DNA from: Plotosus lineatus
Taxonomy: Eukaryota > Chordata > Actinopteri > Siluriformes > Plotosidae
NCBI GenBank assembly: GCA_024760905.1
Contig: CM045737.1
Location: 17,154,348-17,218,347 of the forward strand
Length of the DNA stretch: 64,000 nucleotides
Direction of reading: 5' to 3'
Below the pieces are notes generated by a model, which saw only the letters and a list, made by a program, of their open reading frames with translations, did not search any database and was not told the DNA's origin. The translations under genes and the position numbers were made by a program. Within the stretch, counting starts at the first letter, position 1. Every line of letters starts with the position of its first letter. Positions 42,508 through 52,984 of this stretch are shown here, in pieces.

Positions 42508-42945
42508 CAGGGATCCCTCACTTTCCACGGTTAATTGGGACTGAGATCTCCTCGCGACCACTGAATTCCGCAAAGCAGGATCAACTCCCCCTAACTGACA
42601 TATACATACATGTATATGTCTATATAATATCAATAAATACATATTCAACACTATGAATGCAACATGAATTGTTATTAAACATTTAAAATAATGCAGAAGA
42701 TGTAAATAAAATATAAATACACACACATACAGACGTGCGTGCACACACTCAGATGCGCACCTCACATAAAAATGTAAGTAGTTTTGATGGGGGGTTGTGG
42801 GTTTTTTTTTTTTTTTTTTGCATAATTGGCCTTGTTTTTGTGGCATTTTCCTCAACTTTTCCCCCTATTCTTCCTTAATTTCCTTATTTTTTTAATTTGA
42901 TGTGTATTTAAAAAAACAACGTGATGCACTGAAGCCACATGAATT
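42508..42945 (-). mobile_element. T2 Tigger-like element, degraded at one end
   Basis: It starts CAGGGATCCCTCACTTTCC (the T2 right end inverted) and runs through T2 interior sequence to GATGCACTGAAGCCACATGA. The opposite terminus is decayed. Confidence 0.7.
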
Positions 42946-43199
42946 CTAGTATATGTTATCTACAACCCCCCCCCCCGGACTCCTCAACACACACATGATT
43001 TTCTCCCTTAATTTTAGTTGTATTCAATTCCCACCCATCAAGTATTGCCTTCCCTATCACATGACCACCACTAACCAGGGACGGGTGTAAGAATGCATAT
43101 GCCCCCTCTGTGACATGCAATGCTGCCACCTGCCTCTTTTTGAACTGTACATGCATTTGGAGGAGGCCTAACACATTCAGAGGGAAAGCATCCAGTCCT

Positions 43200-43420
43200 T
43201 CAAATGAATGAGTTCAGAGATTCCACTGATTGGCTCGTAATCACTGTGTGTTGAGCATATGTCATCCCTCCCGCCCATCAGAGCTCAAATAGCTACAATG
43301 GACTCCAAGTCACAGATAGCTGTGACATCAACCTGGATTCGTACTGCGAGTCTTGGGTTGATAGTCAAGCCACCTTGTCGATGCGCCACTCGGGAGCTCC
43401 AGTACAGGACATTTATCCCT
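43200..43420 (-). repeat. Possible tRNA-headed SINE of another family
   Basis: The minus strand reads GAGCTCCCGAGTGGCGCATC (A box-like) and TACGAATCCAGGTTGATGTC, reminiscent of tRNA-derived heads. Only one copy is visible, so this is tentative. Confidence 0.35.
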
Positions 43421-43429
43421 CGGTACTAT

Positions 43430-44800
43430 ATTATAGTCACCTATTTTTACACATGGCTGTCTCCTTGCCCTTACTTGGCACTACAGGACTAACCATAACT
43501 TAAATGAATATTATCCAACCTTCTTCAGTGATGTTAACTTAACTGAGTTTCCTATGTTTCTGCACTACAATGCTCCCCCATTACACATTTTGAAAGGTCC
43601 ATTCTGCAAAATGAATGTGTTAAGGAGCCTGACGTTCAGTTTCAGCTCAGTGCAGGAGCTGTAGGCATATTGGCTTGTAGTTGCAAATTTGCTGACTCAA
43701 GACACTCCTTTTCTCTTGTCCTTCCCCCCCATTTTTAGATGCTGGATCTGCAGTGTGGCTGTTCCCTTCTATCATCTTCCCTTCTGTGTCTATCAGACAG
43801 TATATATAATTACAATTCTGCTGCGATATGACAAAAAGCAGATAAGTAGCTCACATCTCTGTTTACATTTCTCCCCAAAAATTCTATATCCAGCTATGCT
43901 TAGTGGTCCATCATGTTCTGAAAGCATTGACGTGTCAAAAAATGTCCTGCTGGTGAGAATGATTTTCCCTTCATCTCATCCTTTAGAGACACTCTCTCTG
44001 CAGTCACCTTCATCACTCACCGAGCCACGTCCTTTTTATATCTCTATGGCACTTTGTAAGCTTTCCTGTAATGTGTTTCTCTTGCTTTCAGCCATGCTGT
44101 AATTGGGTCTCGTCTTGAAAGCTGAAAATGGAATGCGATCCCACAGACTGTACATTTGTACACTTGGGTCTGTCTCCTTGTGTAGTTTTTCTGCTGTTCT
44201 CTTTCCTCTGGCTTCTCTCCACCCACTCCATTCACAGATGTCCTATTTGCATATGGATGCCAGGGCGCCTATGTTAATGAAACATAACATTGGTCCTGTT
44301 GTTGCTATGAGAACAAAAGAAGATGTGATGTCATGCTTTTCCTTTCACCCTTTTACGACTGGATTTCTAGCTGGGCTTTTAGCATTAGCTACCGATTGCT
44401 ATGCCCCTCTTGGCCTTTTTGCTTCTGAAATTAATTTTTTAAAAAGCCGCATAGCACAGAGAGCCTCATTATGATGACCAAGGATCTGTTTTGCTGGAAA
44501 ATGCACATATGGGCTCCCTCAAACAGCAGCTGACAGTCAGGTGGTTATAAGTGGAGCTCTTTGTTGTTCAGATAAGAGCACGTTTGTTAGCCGTTGCCCA
44601 CTTTATTCACACAAAACACAAAACCATGGACTTGGCAGATTGTGGTGTAATAAACTACCTTCTCTGTGTCTTATTTACTCACTGTTTGCACGACAAAGAC
44701 AAAAATACACTTACTAATTCCTTATGAAATTTCAATACCATAAATTATATGTACTGTATTGCAATATGTTAATTAAATTTTAAACACTTTTTATGTGGAA
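43430..44800. other. No recognised feature
   Basis: Open frames of 123-137 codons occur on the plus strand but lack domain motifs and splice-framed structure. No repeat shared with the rest of the window is apparent. Confidence 0.45.
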
Positions 44801-44811
44801 CAGATGTTATC

Positions 44812-47800
44812 GTGGCATAGTGGTTAAAATGTCTGCCTCACAGCAACAAGGTCCTGGATTCGACTCTCTGGTTCAGGCTTGGTGAGGACATCGCTGTGTG
44901 TAGTTTGCATGTTCTCCCTGTGCTTGGGTGTGTCCCCTGAGTCCTCTGGATTCCACTCATAGTGCAAAGAGATCTTCTTCTTCTTTTCCTTTCGGCTTTT
45001 CCCTTCAGGGGTCGCCACAGCGAATCATCTGCCTCCATCTGACCCTATCCTTTGCATCTTCTTCTCTTACACCAACGACCTTCATGTCCTCCTTCACCAC
45101 ATCCATGAATCGTCTCTTTGGTCTTCCTCGAGGCCTTTTGCCTGGTAGTTCCAGCCTCAGCATCCTATTACCAATATACTCACTATCCCTCCTCTGTACA
45201 TGTCCAAACCATCTCAATCTAGCCTCTCTGACTTTGTCTCCAAAACGTCTTACATGTGCTGTCCCTCTGATGTGCTCATTCCTAATCCTATCCATCCTCG
45301 TTACTCCCAAAGAGAACCTCAACATTTTCATCTCTGCTACCTCCAGCTCAGCCTCCTGTCTTTTCCCCAGGGCCACTGTTTCTAACCCATACAACATCGT
45401 TGGCCTCAACACCATCTTGTACACTTTTCCTTTCATTCTTGCCGATACCCTCCTATCACACATCACACCGGACACTTTTCTCCAACCATTCCAACCTGCC
45501 TGTACACGCTTCTTGACCTCTTTTCCACACTCTCCATTGCTCTGGATTGTTGAGCCTAAGTACTTAAAATCCTCCACCTTTCTTATCTCTGCTCCCTGTG
45601 ATCTCACCGTTCCTCTTTGGTCCTTGTCATTCATGCATATGTATTCTGTCTTACTGAGGCTAATCTTCATTCCCCTCCTTTCCAGGGCATACCTCCACCT
45701 CTCTAGATTTTCCTGCACTTGTTCTCTGCTCTCACTACAGATCACAATGTCATCTGCAAACATCATAGTCCATGGCGAATCTTGTCTAACCTCGTCTGTC
45801 AGCCTGTCCATCACCATAGCAAACAAGAAGGGGCTGAGAGCTGACCCTTGATGCAGTCCCACCTCCACCTTGAACTCTTGTGTCACACCAACAGCACACC
45901 TCACCACTGTCTTACATCTCTCATACATGTCCTGCACCACTCTAACATACTTCTCTGCCACTCCAGACTTCCTCATGCAATATCACAGTTCTTCTCTCGG
46001 CACCCTGTCATATGCTTTCTCCAGATCCACAAAGGCACAATGCAGCTCCCTCTGACCTTCTCTGTACTTCTCCATTAACATCCTCAAGGCAAACACTGCA
46101 TCTGTGGTGCTCTTTCTTGGCATGAAACCAAACTGTTGTTCACAAATGCTGACTTCTGCCCTTAGTCTAGCTTCCACTATTCTTTCCCATAACTTCATCA
46201 TATGGCTCATCAACTTTATCCCTCTGTAGTTGCCACAACTCTGCACGTCTCTCTTGTTCTTAAAAATGGGCACCAGCACACTTCTCCTCCATTCCTCTGG
46301 CATCCTCTCACTCTCTAAGACCTTGTTAAATGTTCTTGTCAGAAAATCTACTGCTACCTCTCCTAGACACTTCCATACCTCCACCGGTATGTCATCAGGA
46401 CCAACTGCCTTTCCATTCTTCATCCTCTTCAATGCCCTCCTCACTTCACCCTTACTAATCTTTGCTACTTCCTGGTCCTCAACAGTCACCTCTTCTACTC
46501 TTTTTCTCTCTCATTTTCCTCATTCATCAGCTCTTCAAAGTACTCTTTCCATCTTCCCAGCACACTTCTGTCATCAGTCAATACATTTCCCTCTCTGTCC
46601 TTTATCAATCTAACTTGCTGCACGTCCTTCCCATCTCTATTTCTCTGCTGTGCCAACCTATATAAATCATTTTCTCCCTCCTTACTTTCCAACCGAGCAT
46701 ACAAGTCATCAAACGCGCTCTGTTTGGCCTTGGACACTGCTACCTTTGCCTTATGCTGTGTCTTCCTGTACTCCTGTTTACTCTCTTCGGTTTTCTCAAT
46801 GTCCCACTTCTTCGCTAATCCTTTGTACACACTCCTGCACTTCCTCATTCCACCACCAAGTCTCCTTATCTACTTTCCTTCCAGATGACACACCAAGTAT
46901 TCTCCTACCTCTCTCCCTGATCACATTAGCTGTAGTTGTCCAGTCATCTGGAAGCACTTCCTGACCACCCAACGCCTGTTTCAACTCCTCCTTGAAGACA
47001 ACCCGACACCCTTCCTTTTTCAACTTCCACCACTTTGTCTTCTGCTCTGCCTTTGCCTTCTTCACCTTCCTCACCATCAGCATCATCCTGCACACCACCA
47101 TCCTATGCTGTTTGGCAACACACTCACCCGCTACTACTTTGCAGTCACTGACTTCCTTTAAATTACATCGCCTGCACAAGATGTAGTCTACCTGTGTGCT
47201 CCTACCTCCACTTTTATAAGTCACCCTATGCTCCTCTCTCTTCTGGAAGAAAGTATTCACCATAGCCATTTCCATCCTTTTGCAAAATCTACCAACATCT
47301 GTCCTTCATGCGTTCCTGTCCTGGATACCAAACCTACCCATCACTTCCTCGTCCCCTCTGTTTCCTGCACCAACATGTCCATTGAAGTCTGCCCCAATGA
47401 CCACTCTTTCACCTCTGGGGTACTCTGCATCACTTCATCTAACTCCCTCCAGAATCTCTCCTTCTCTTCTCGCTCACATCCTGTCTGTGGGGCATAAGCA
47501 CTAACAACATTGACCATCACACCTTTAATTTCTAACTTGAGACTCATCACTCTGTCTGACACTCTTTTCACTTCTAGAACATTCCTGGCAAACTCCTCCT
47601 TCAAGATGACTCCGACTCCATTTCTCTTCCCATCCACACCGTGATAAAAGAGCTTAAACCCTGCTCCTATGCTTCTAGCCTTGCGACCTTTCCACCTGGT
47701 CTCCTGAACACACAGTATGTCCACCTTCCTCCTCTGCATCATGTCAGCCAGCTGTCTACCTTTTCCTGTCATAGTTCCAACATTCAAAGTCCCTACTTTC

Positions 47801-48335
47801 AGTCCTAGACTCATGCCTTTCCTCTTCTCTCTCTGGCAATGGACACGCCTCCCGCCTCTCCTTCTTCGACGTCTTCGACCAACAGTAGTCCAATTTCCAT
47901 CAGCACCCTGTTGGTTGACGGCACTGATGGCGGTCGTTGTTAACCCGGGCCTCGGCCGATCCGGTATGTGATTCTTTCTTGTGATTCGCATAGTTTATTT
48001 GGCATTTGTTTTACGCCGGATGCCCTTCCTGACGCAACCCTCTGCATTTATCCGGGCTTGGGACCGGCGTGAGGGAGAGAGTTTGTGCCCCCCCCTCATG
48101 GCTGCATTAGTAGTCATAGTGCAAAGAGATGCATGTTGGAATACTTGGGTGTTCAAAATTGCCTCTAAGTGTAAGTATGGATTATTGTATATGTGTTGGC
48201 CCTATGATGGACTGCTGGGTTGTTCAGAGTACAGTATACCCTGGCTTTATCCAGGGATGGCTGAAATAGGTTCCAGATTTCCTGTGACCTTAAAAAGATA
48301 AGAGGTTCTGCAAATAAATGAATGAATTCAATGGC
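44812..48335 (+). repeat. V-SINE-like SINE interrupted by a full-length LINE
   Basis: The tRNA-like head and start of the central block lie at 44812-44973. The body and L2-like tail (GCTGAAATAGGTTCCAGAT to GCAAATAAATGAATGAAT) resume at 48131-48335. The two halves join exactly if the LINE and one copy of its 17-bp duplication are removed. Confidence 0.85.
44974..48113 (-). mobile_element. RTE-type LINE, near full length (copy 1)
   Basis: It is a 3.14-kb non-LTR retrotransposon with perfect 17-bp duplication TCATAGTGCAAAGAGAT (44957-44973, 48114-48130). On the minus strand: a 5' UTR of about 120 bases, ORF start at 47991, endonuclease region (TLNVGTM, ILCVQETRW, then QVDYILCRR after a frame break), reverse transcriptase (RGIKLMSH, DLEKAYDRVPREEL, MMFADDIVICSES near 45750) and C-terminus MIRCGDP with stop at about 45005. 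The 3' UTR is only about 30 bases plus an AAG-repeat tail, as in the RTE clade. The frame is broken into five pieces, so it is not autonomous. The clade is inferred from layout and motifs. Confidence 0.92.
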
Positions 48336-48404
48336 AGTGTAAACCTCCCTCTAGATTAGAAAAACAACATACAGTAAATTTTTAAATATATAAACAATAT
48401 TGCG

Positions 48405-48625
48405 TATTGTCACTGTCCCCCCCCCAGTGCAGCGAACTGGGTTATCAAAGGCCGGCCAGGTCTCTGAATGTCTATGGTGTGAGGCATGTAAAAGAACCAT
48501 TGCTGACCCCTGACAGGAGTAGGCTGCAAAGCTGTCAGCGTGTTTCTGCCCAACGATGGCCTGGCAAGCTATCCAGGGTGTACTCTGGCCTCACCCAGGG
48601 TCGGCTGAAATGGGCATGAAATGAT
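48405..48625 (+). repeat. SINE-A with L2-type tail, 5'-truncated
   Basis: It starts in the body (TGTCACTGTCCCCCCCC, CAGTGCAGCGAACTGGGTTA) and ends at GGGTCGGCTGAAATGGGCAT. Confidence 0.7.
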
Positions 48626-48670
48626 TTGGCAGTTTCGGGCTTTAATTGTGATGAATAGTGCATAAAGGGT

Positions 48671-48990
48671 GGCCCGGTGATAAGGTGCTAGATTACCGAT
48701 CATAAGGTTGGGGGTTCAAGCCCCACTATCAACGGTTGTCACTGCTGTCCCCCCAGTGCAGCTAACTGGGTTATCAAAGGCCGGTGAGAGGTCTGTATGC
48801 AATGGTGAGAGTCATGTACAATAACCATTGCTGGCTTTCGTCAAGATTAAGCTGCATAGCAGGCAACGTGTTTTTGCTTTGTAATGGCCTGGTGAGCTGT
48901 TCAGGGTGTTCTCTGCCCTTGCCCTGAGTCGGCTGAGATGGGCACCATCCTTCCCATTACCCTAATTAAGTAGCTCAGAAAACCAACGAA
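48671..48990 (+). repeat. SINE-A with L2-type tail
   Basis: Head GGTGGCCCGGTGATAAGGTG, B box GGTTCAAGCCCC, body, then L2-like tail ending AGCTCAGAAAACCAACGAAT. Confidence 0.75.
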
Positions 48991-49037
48991 TGAATGTTAT
49001 AGCATATGTGTTCATAAATACTAGCACTATACAATAA

Positions 49038-49063
49038 AACCGGTTTATTAGTTTAAACCGGTT
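49038..49063. promoter_or_regulatory. Pair of Grainyhead-type octamers
   Basis: Two perfect AACCGGTT palindromes at 49038-49045 and 49056-49063 lie 18 bases apart. AACCGGTT is the known Grainyhead-like factor site. Confidence 0.5.
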
Positions 49064-49171
49064 CTAACATGCAAACAATACGTATAATTATTATAACAAT
49101 ATGCTGAAACAAAACCGTTTTTTTTTTAGATGCATTCGGAAAACTTCAGAAGAACCGGAAGTAATGTTTTT

Positions 49172-49440
49172 GTTAAAAAAAATGGCGACCGCAGAAGTTC
49201 TGGTCTGGAATCCAGACACAATGGGCTTTCGGCCTCTTTTCTCCAGTCATTCAGTGTGTGAATCAATGACGTCATTGGTGTGAATAGCCCAGTATAACAA
49301 GAGTCATGCCGTGATTGGTCAGTGCGGATTGTCACTGAGGCCTTCAGCAAATAGAATTAGTTTTTATACCGGATGCGGAAATTCCCGCCAAAAACAGACC
49401 CCGGTTCATGTTGCTAATTGCTCAGAAATTTACAGAGCGA
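49172..49440 (+). promoter_or_regulatory. Candidate promoter with CRE, CCAAT boxes and E2F site
   Basis: It has a YY1-like AAAATGGCGAC (about 49180), a perfect CRE TGACGTCA (49267-49274), two inverted CCAAT boxes (49274-49278, 49314-49318) and an E2F site TTCCCGCCAAAA (49382-49393). This combination is typical of S-phase/cell-cycle gene promoters. A second CRE-like GACGTCA lies at about 49595. Confidence 0.5.
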
Positions 49441-49476
49441 TTGCATCGATATTTTCGCTTAAACATTTATTTTAAA

Positions 49477-49522
49477 ATGAACAAAAGAGGGAAGCGGCCC
49501 CATGAACCTGATCTCCAACAAG
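49477..49522 (+). CDS. Possible first coding exon of an unrecognised gene
   Basis: About 85 bases after the E2F site, ATG in TTTAAAATGA opens MNKRGKRPHEPDLQQ and reaches the good donor AAG|GTACAT, ending in phase 1. The basic, short N-terminus and upstream promoter motifs fit a nuclear protein, but I do not recognise it and find no downstream exon in the window. It could be chance. Confidence 0.3.
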
Positions 49523-49529
49523 GTACATT

Positions 49530-50300
49530 AACCATGCATGTTTTTTTCGCTTCATGCGGCAATAATATCTGTCGACGCTGAAAAAAAAAAAAACGACGTC
49601 ACACAAATTGCGGACTCCGCCTCAGGCTCGACATGCTCCAAATGGGTCCAGATTCCGGTAAACTACATTCCACTTTTCTCCAGCGTAATGACCATATTAA
49701 TGTGATTTATGGGATAAACGATATTGTATGTTATTATTGTAAAGTTCTAAAGTTCGATGGCCTTTTCTGAGCCGTCACTGTAAGTGTTATATGTGCGGCA
49801 CGTGCCCAGCAGGCCTATGCACATCGCTATGATGGCATTAATATACTGTATACACATGTAATGTTAATATTGTTATGTAATCAATCTACTGCTCATAGGG
49901 TTACCGGTCTGATGAGGTCTCGTCGCTAATGGTACAGTTTTGCGCATGCGCGGATGACGCTCCACCTTTAATCCTGCCTTAATAATTTAATATGCAGCAT
50001 TAATGAGTAAGGCTTCACAGTGTGCCAATAAAAGCACTGGATGCACTTCTAATGTTTATGTGTATTTCATATGTTTAAATAGCTTATTTTTCTCAATATG
50101 CAGTTCTGTTTCAGTGTTAATGTTTGTGCCAAAGATTAAAACATTACATTTTCATGAGATTTTTTTCTGATGCTTACAATTTTTATTTTAATGACTTAAA
50201 AACAACATTTTTAATGTTGTTTATTGCTCTTTTTGAAACAAAGAATAAATACCGTCAAGAACAGGCTCACTTTTAATTTAGAATTCTTCTTGTAATATAT
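49530..50300. other. No recognised feature
   Basis: Non-repetitive AT-rich sequence; if the exon at 49477 is real this would be its first intron. Confidence 0.4.
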
Positions 50301-50320
50301 CGCAATACATATCGCAATAT

Positions 50321-51315
50321 CTTCTTTTCCTTTCGGCTGTTCCCTTCAGGGGTCGCCACAGCGAATCATCTGCCTCCATCTCACCCTATCCTTTGCATCT
50401 TCTCTGACACCAACGACCTTCATGTCCTCCTTCACCACATCCATGAATCGTCTCTTTGGTCTTCCTCTAGGCCTTCTGCCTGGTCGTTCCAGCCTCAGCA
50501 TCCTATTACCAATATATATACAGTGATACCTCAGTTCACGAACATAATTGGTTGGCAGAAAGTGTGTGTAAGGCGAAAAGTTCGTCTTCCGAACATTTAT
50601 TTCCCATAAGAAACCATTAAAATGAGAATAATCCGTTCCCAGGTCCCCATAAAACATAATTTTCTACTAAATAAGCCTTAAAACTACACAAAAATATACC
50701 TTATTTTATGTATAATAAATGTGCTATTGTATTGTAATTAAAGAAATAAACTGTACTGTATAATAAAGTCGTTTTATTTACCTTTGTGATGGTAGTTGAT
50801 GGCTTGATGGAATGGAGTGGGAGGAGGAGGGAGGGAGGGACTTACTGTTTGGAAGGAGTGTTTGGAAACGCCTACTGTTTGGAAACACCCTTAGCCACAC
50901 ACGCACCCTTAATAGCTTCCTTGTTCTTAAGGATGGGAGCAATGGTAGACTTAGCGTACTGGTACTGGGACGCTGAGTCACACAAACGCACACCTCGTTC
51001 GTGTTTTTCAATGATCTCCGCCTGTGGTGGGGTCTTTTTCGGTCCCATAATAGCAAAAGTACACTCAATATGGTCCAAAATGTCTATCAAACACAAACCT
51101 CTTCCGCATTCAAAGAAAGGTGGTGACGAACTGTGACGCCGTGAGCGTGCGTCAGCTTCTCGTGGCCGCCACCGTGGCGCTGTTCGACCGCGTGGTTTGA
51201 TTCGTCCGCCGAAAACTAGTTCGTCAGCAGAGACTATATGCTCGCAAATTTAATGTTCTTGAGGCGAAAAGTTCGTGAGCTTAAGCGTTCGTCAGCAGAG
51301 GTTTTACGGTACATA
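50321..51315 (-). mobile_element. RTE-type LINE, 5'-truncated copy 4, split by a Tigger element
   Basis: About 200 bases of LINE 3' end (minus strand, coding ...RPRGRPKRRFMDVVKED to MIRCGDP) are flanked by a perfect 20-bp duplication at 50301-50320 and 51316-51335. The right copy lies beyond the Tigger element that inserted at a TA inside the LINE. Confidence 0.85.
50521..51309 (-). mobile_element. T6: Tigger element with transposase N-terminus
   Basis: The ends CAGTGATACCTCAGTTCACG and CGTCAGCAGAGGTTTTACGG are flanked by TA. On the minus strand a frame starting near 51047 gives MGPKKTPPQAEIIEKHERGV and CDSASQYQYAKSTIAPILKN, the CENP-B-type N-terminal helix-turn-helix of Tigger transposases. 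The catalytic domain is absent. Confidence 0.85.
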
Positions 51316-51339
51316 CGCAATACATATCGCAATATATCG

Positions 51340-52430
51340 TACAATAAATACAATAAATCTTGGCAATTCCCAGCTCTAATAATTGCTGATAATTTAATTG
51401 TGGTATTCTCCTGATGTAACTGCTTTATTATCAGTGACTTTCATTGGTCTTGCTGTATACTGCTTATACTGTACACTATTTTTGTGCTTTTATGGAATTG
51501 CTGCATCTATTTGAGAGCTCGAGTATAAATGACTGTTCTGACTTTGCAAATGGAAGATGTTTTTTTTATTGTAAGGGATCAGAAGCTCATATTTCTTCCT
51601 TACTCAGAGTAATATTAGAACGGAAAAAAAGCTTATTCTATGTCAGCTCATCAGAGCAACAGGCCTAATATGATACTACAGAAGAGCGATGGTGTGCATG
51701 CCATTTCTATGAGGACTAAGTTCTGCTGCCTTCCACTGCTTTATCCAGTGTAATTTCACCACAAGATATAATTTACCCAATCACAGAGAATTTTAACCTT
51801 TCTTCACCTTGCCCATCTGCTGCTGCAGCACTTCCTGCAGTCTCGGGCTGTGCTCGTGACCTCTCAGAGCTTTAAAAACCCAGAATGCTGCAATGCCAGA
51901 TTGCATCACATGCTCCCAATGTACTCTTATTTTGAGGATCGTTATTGTCCTGCTCTCAATTTTCTCACGTGATTAATGTCATATTTTTAGGTCTTTGTAA
52001 TGTGTTTTCCGGAAACCACAAATGTCTACAGTAGGTGAAATAAAGTGCATCTGTGTATAGAATTGATAACAATCTTTTGTTGCCATGCATGGTTATAAAA
52101 TGGTTTAAGGCCAAACATCTTTTATTTATCTTGTTTGGGCTCTGTGTGTCTTTACAATAAAAATAACTAGACCATGTGACCAGAGGATCGACCTTGCTCA
52201 TGTGGGATCATTTGGGAGTGTAACACAGATATGAAGACAGTGTAAAAGTTTGAGATCAAGTAATAAGAAACAGAAGAAAGGATATTATTTCAAAAGAAAT
52301 AAAAAATATGTTATTGATTACTAATATCATCACACCTGGAGTGGGGGTCAGTGACATTCAGGGACAGGAGAAATTAAATGGTTTCAGAAAGACATTGTAC
52401 TTTTTTTGTATACAATATTAATCCTGTAAG
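51340..52430. other. No recognised feature
   Basis: No repeats shared within the window and no convincing coding segment. Confidence 0.45.
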
Positions 52431-52434
52431 AGAC

Positions 52435-52526
52435 TTCCTCTGCATTTAACCCATCCGAAGTGAGCACACACACTTGAAGCAGTGGGTGGGTCCACACACA
52501 CACACACACAGAGAAAGCGGTGGGTT

Positions 52527-52577
<51 letters not shown>

Positions 52578-52626
52578 GAAGCAGTGGGTTGACACACACA
52601 CACACACACACAGGAAGCAGTGGGTT

Positions 52627-52660
<34 letters not shown>

Positions 52661-52935
52661 AAGCTGTGTGTTCACACACACACACAGACTTGAAGCAGTG
52701 GGCTGTGGGCTGCCACACACACACACACACTTGAAGCAGTGGTCTGCCACACACACACTGTGTCAGGAGTAGTTGTGGAGGTAGGTGTCTTGCTCAAGGA
52801 CATTTCAGCCATTTCTATGGAGGAAAGGAAAGTGCTGCTCACACCCCCACTGCCACACATTTTTCCTGCTGGCGAGGGAATCGAACCAGCGACCTTTTGG
52901 TCCAAAAGTTGCTTCTCTAACCATTAGGCAATGGC
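52435..52935 (-). repeat. tRNA-headed SINE with an expanded internal minisatellite
   Basis: Minus orientation: head near 52935-52860 (A box CCTAATGGTTAGAGAAGC, B box GGTTCGATTCC), then AAATGTCCTTGAGCAAGACA, then (TG)n blocks separated by CACTGCTTC/CCACTGCTTCC units (about 52466-52760), ending CACTTCGGATGGGTTAAATG. The ends are those of a common fish SINE whose middle has expanded to about seven variable-length units. Confidence 0.75.
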
Positions 52936-52984
52936 TGAACCCATAGTAAAATAAGAAATAAATATATAAAATAAAATTTCATTT

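Noticed and set aside
43689..44474. Two adjacent plus-strand frames of 137 and 123 codons
   Set aside because: No motifs, no splice structure, and composition like the surrounding non-coding DNA.
44928..45851. A 307-codon plus-strand open frame, and similar long frames at 36481-37101, 53092-53859 and 54470-55336
   Set aside because: They are antisense shadows of the RTE LINE reverse-transcriptase and connecting frames. Their Ser/Leu/Pro-rich composition is the complement of the real minus-strand protein.
49172..49280. A plus-strand frame MATAEVLVWNPDTMGFRPLF with a good start context
   Set aside because: It is short, overlaps the CRE and CCAAT region that looks like a promoter, and has no splice donor before its stop.
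52384..52756. Cys/Val-rich and Thr/His-rich open frames
   Set aside because: They are translations of the (CA)n/(TG)n minisatellite; all frames are open because the repeat lacks stops.
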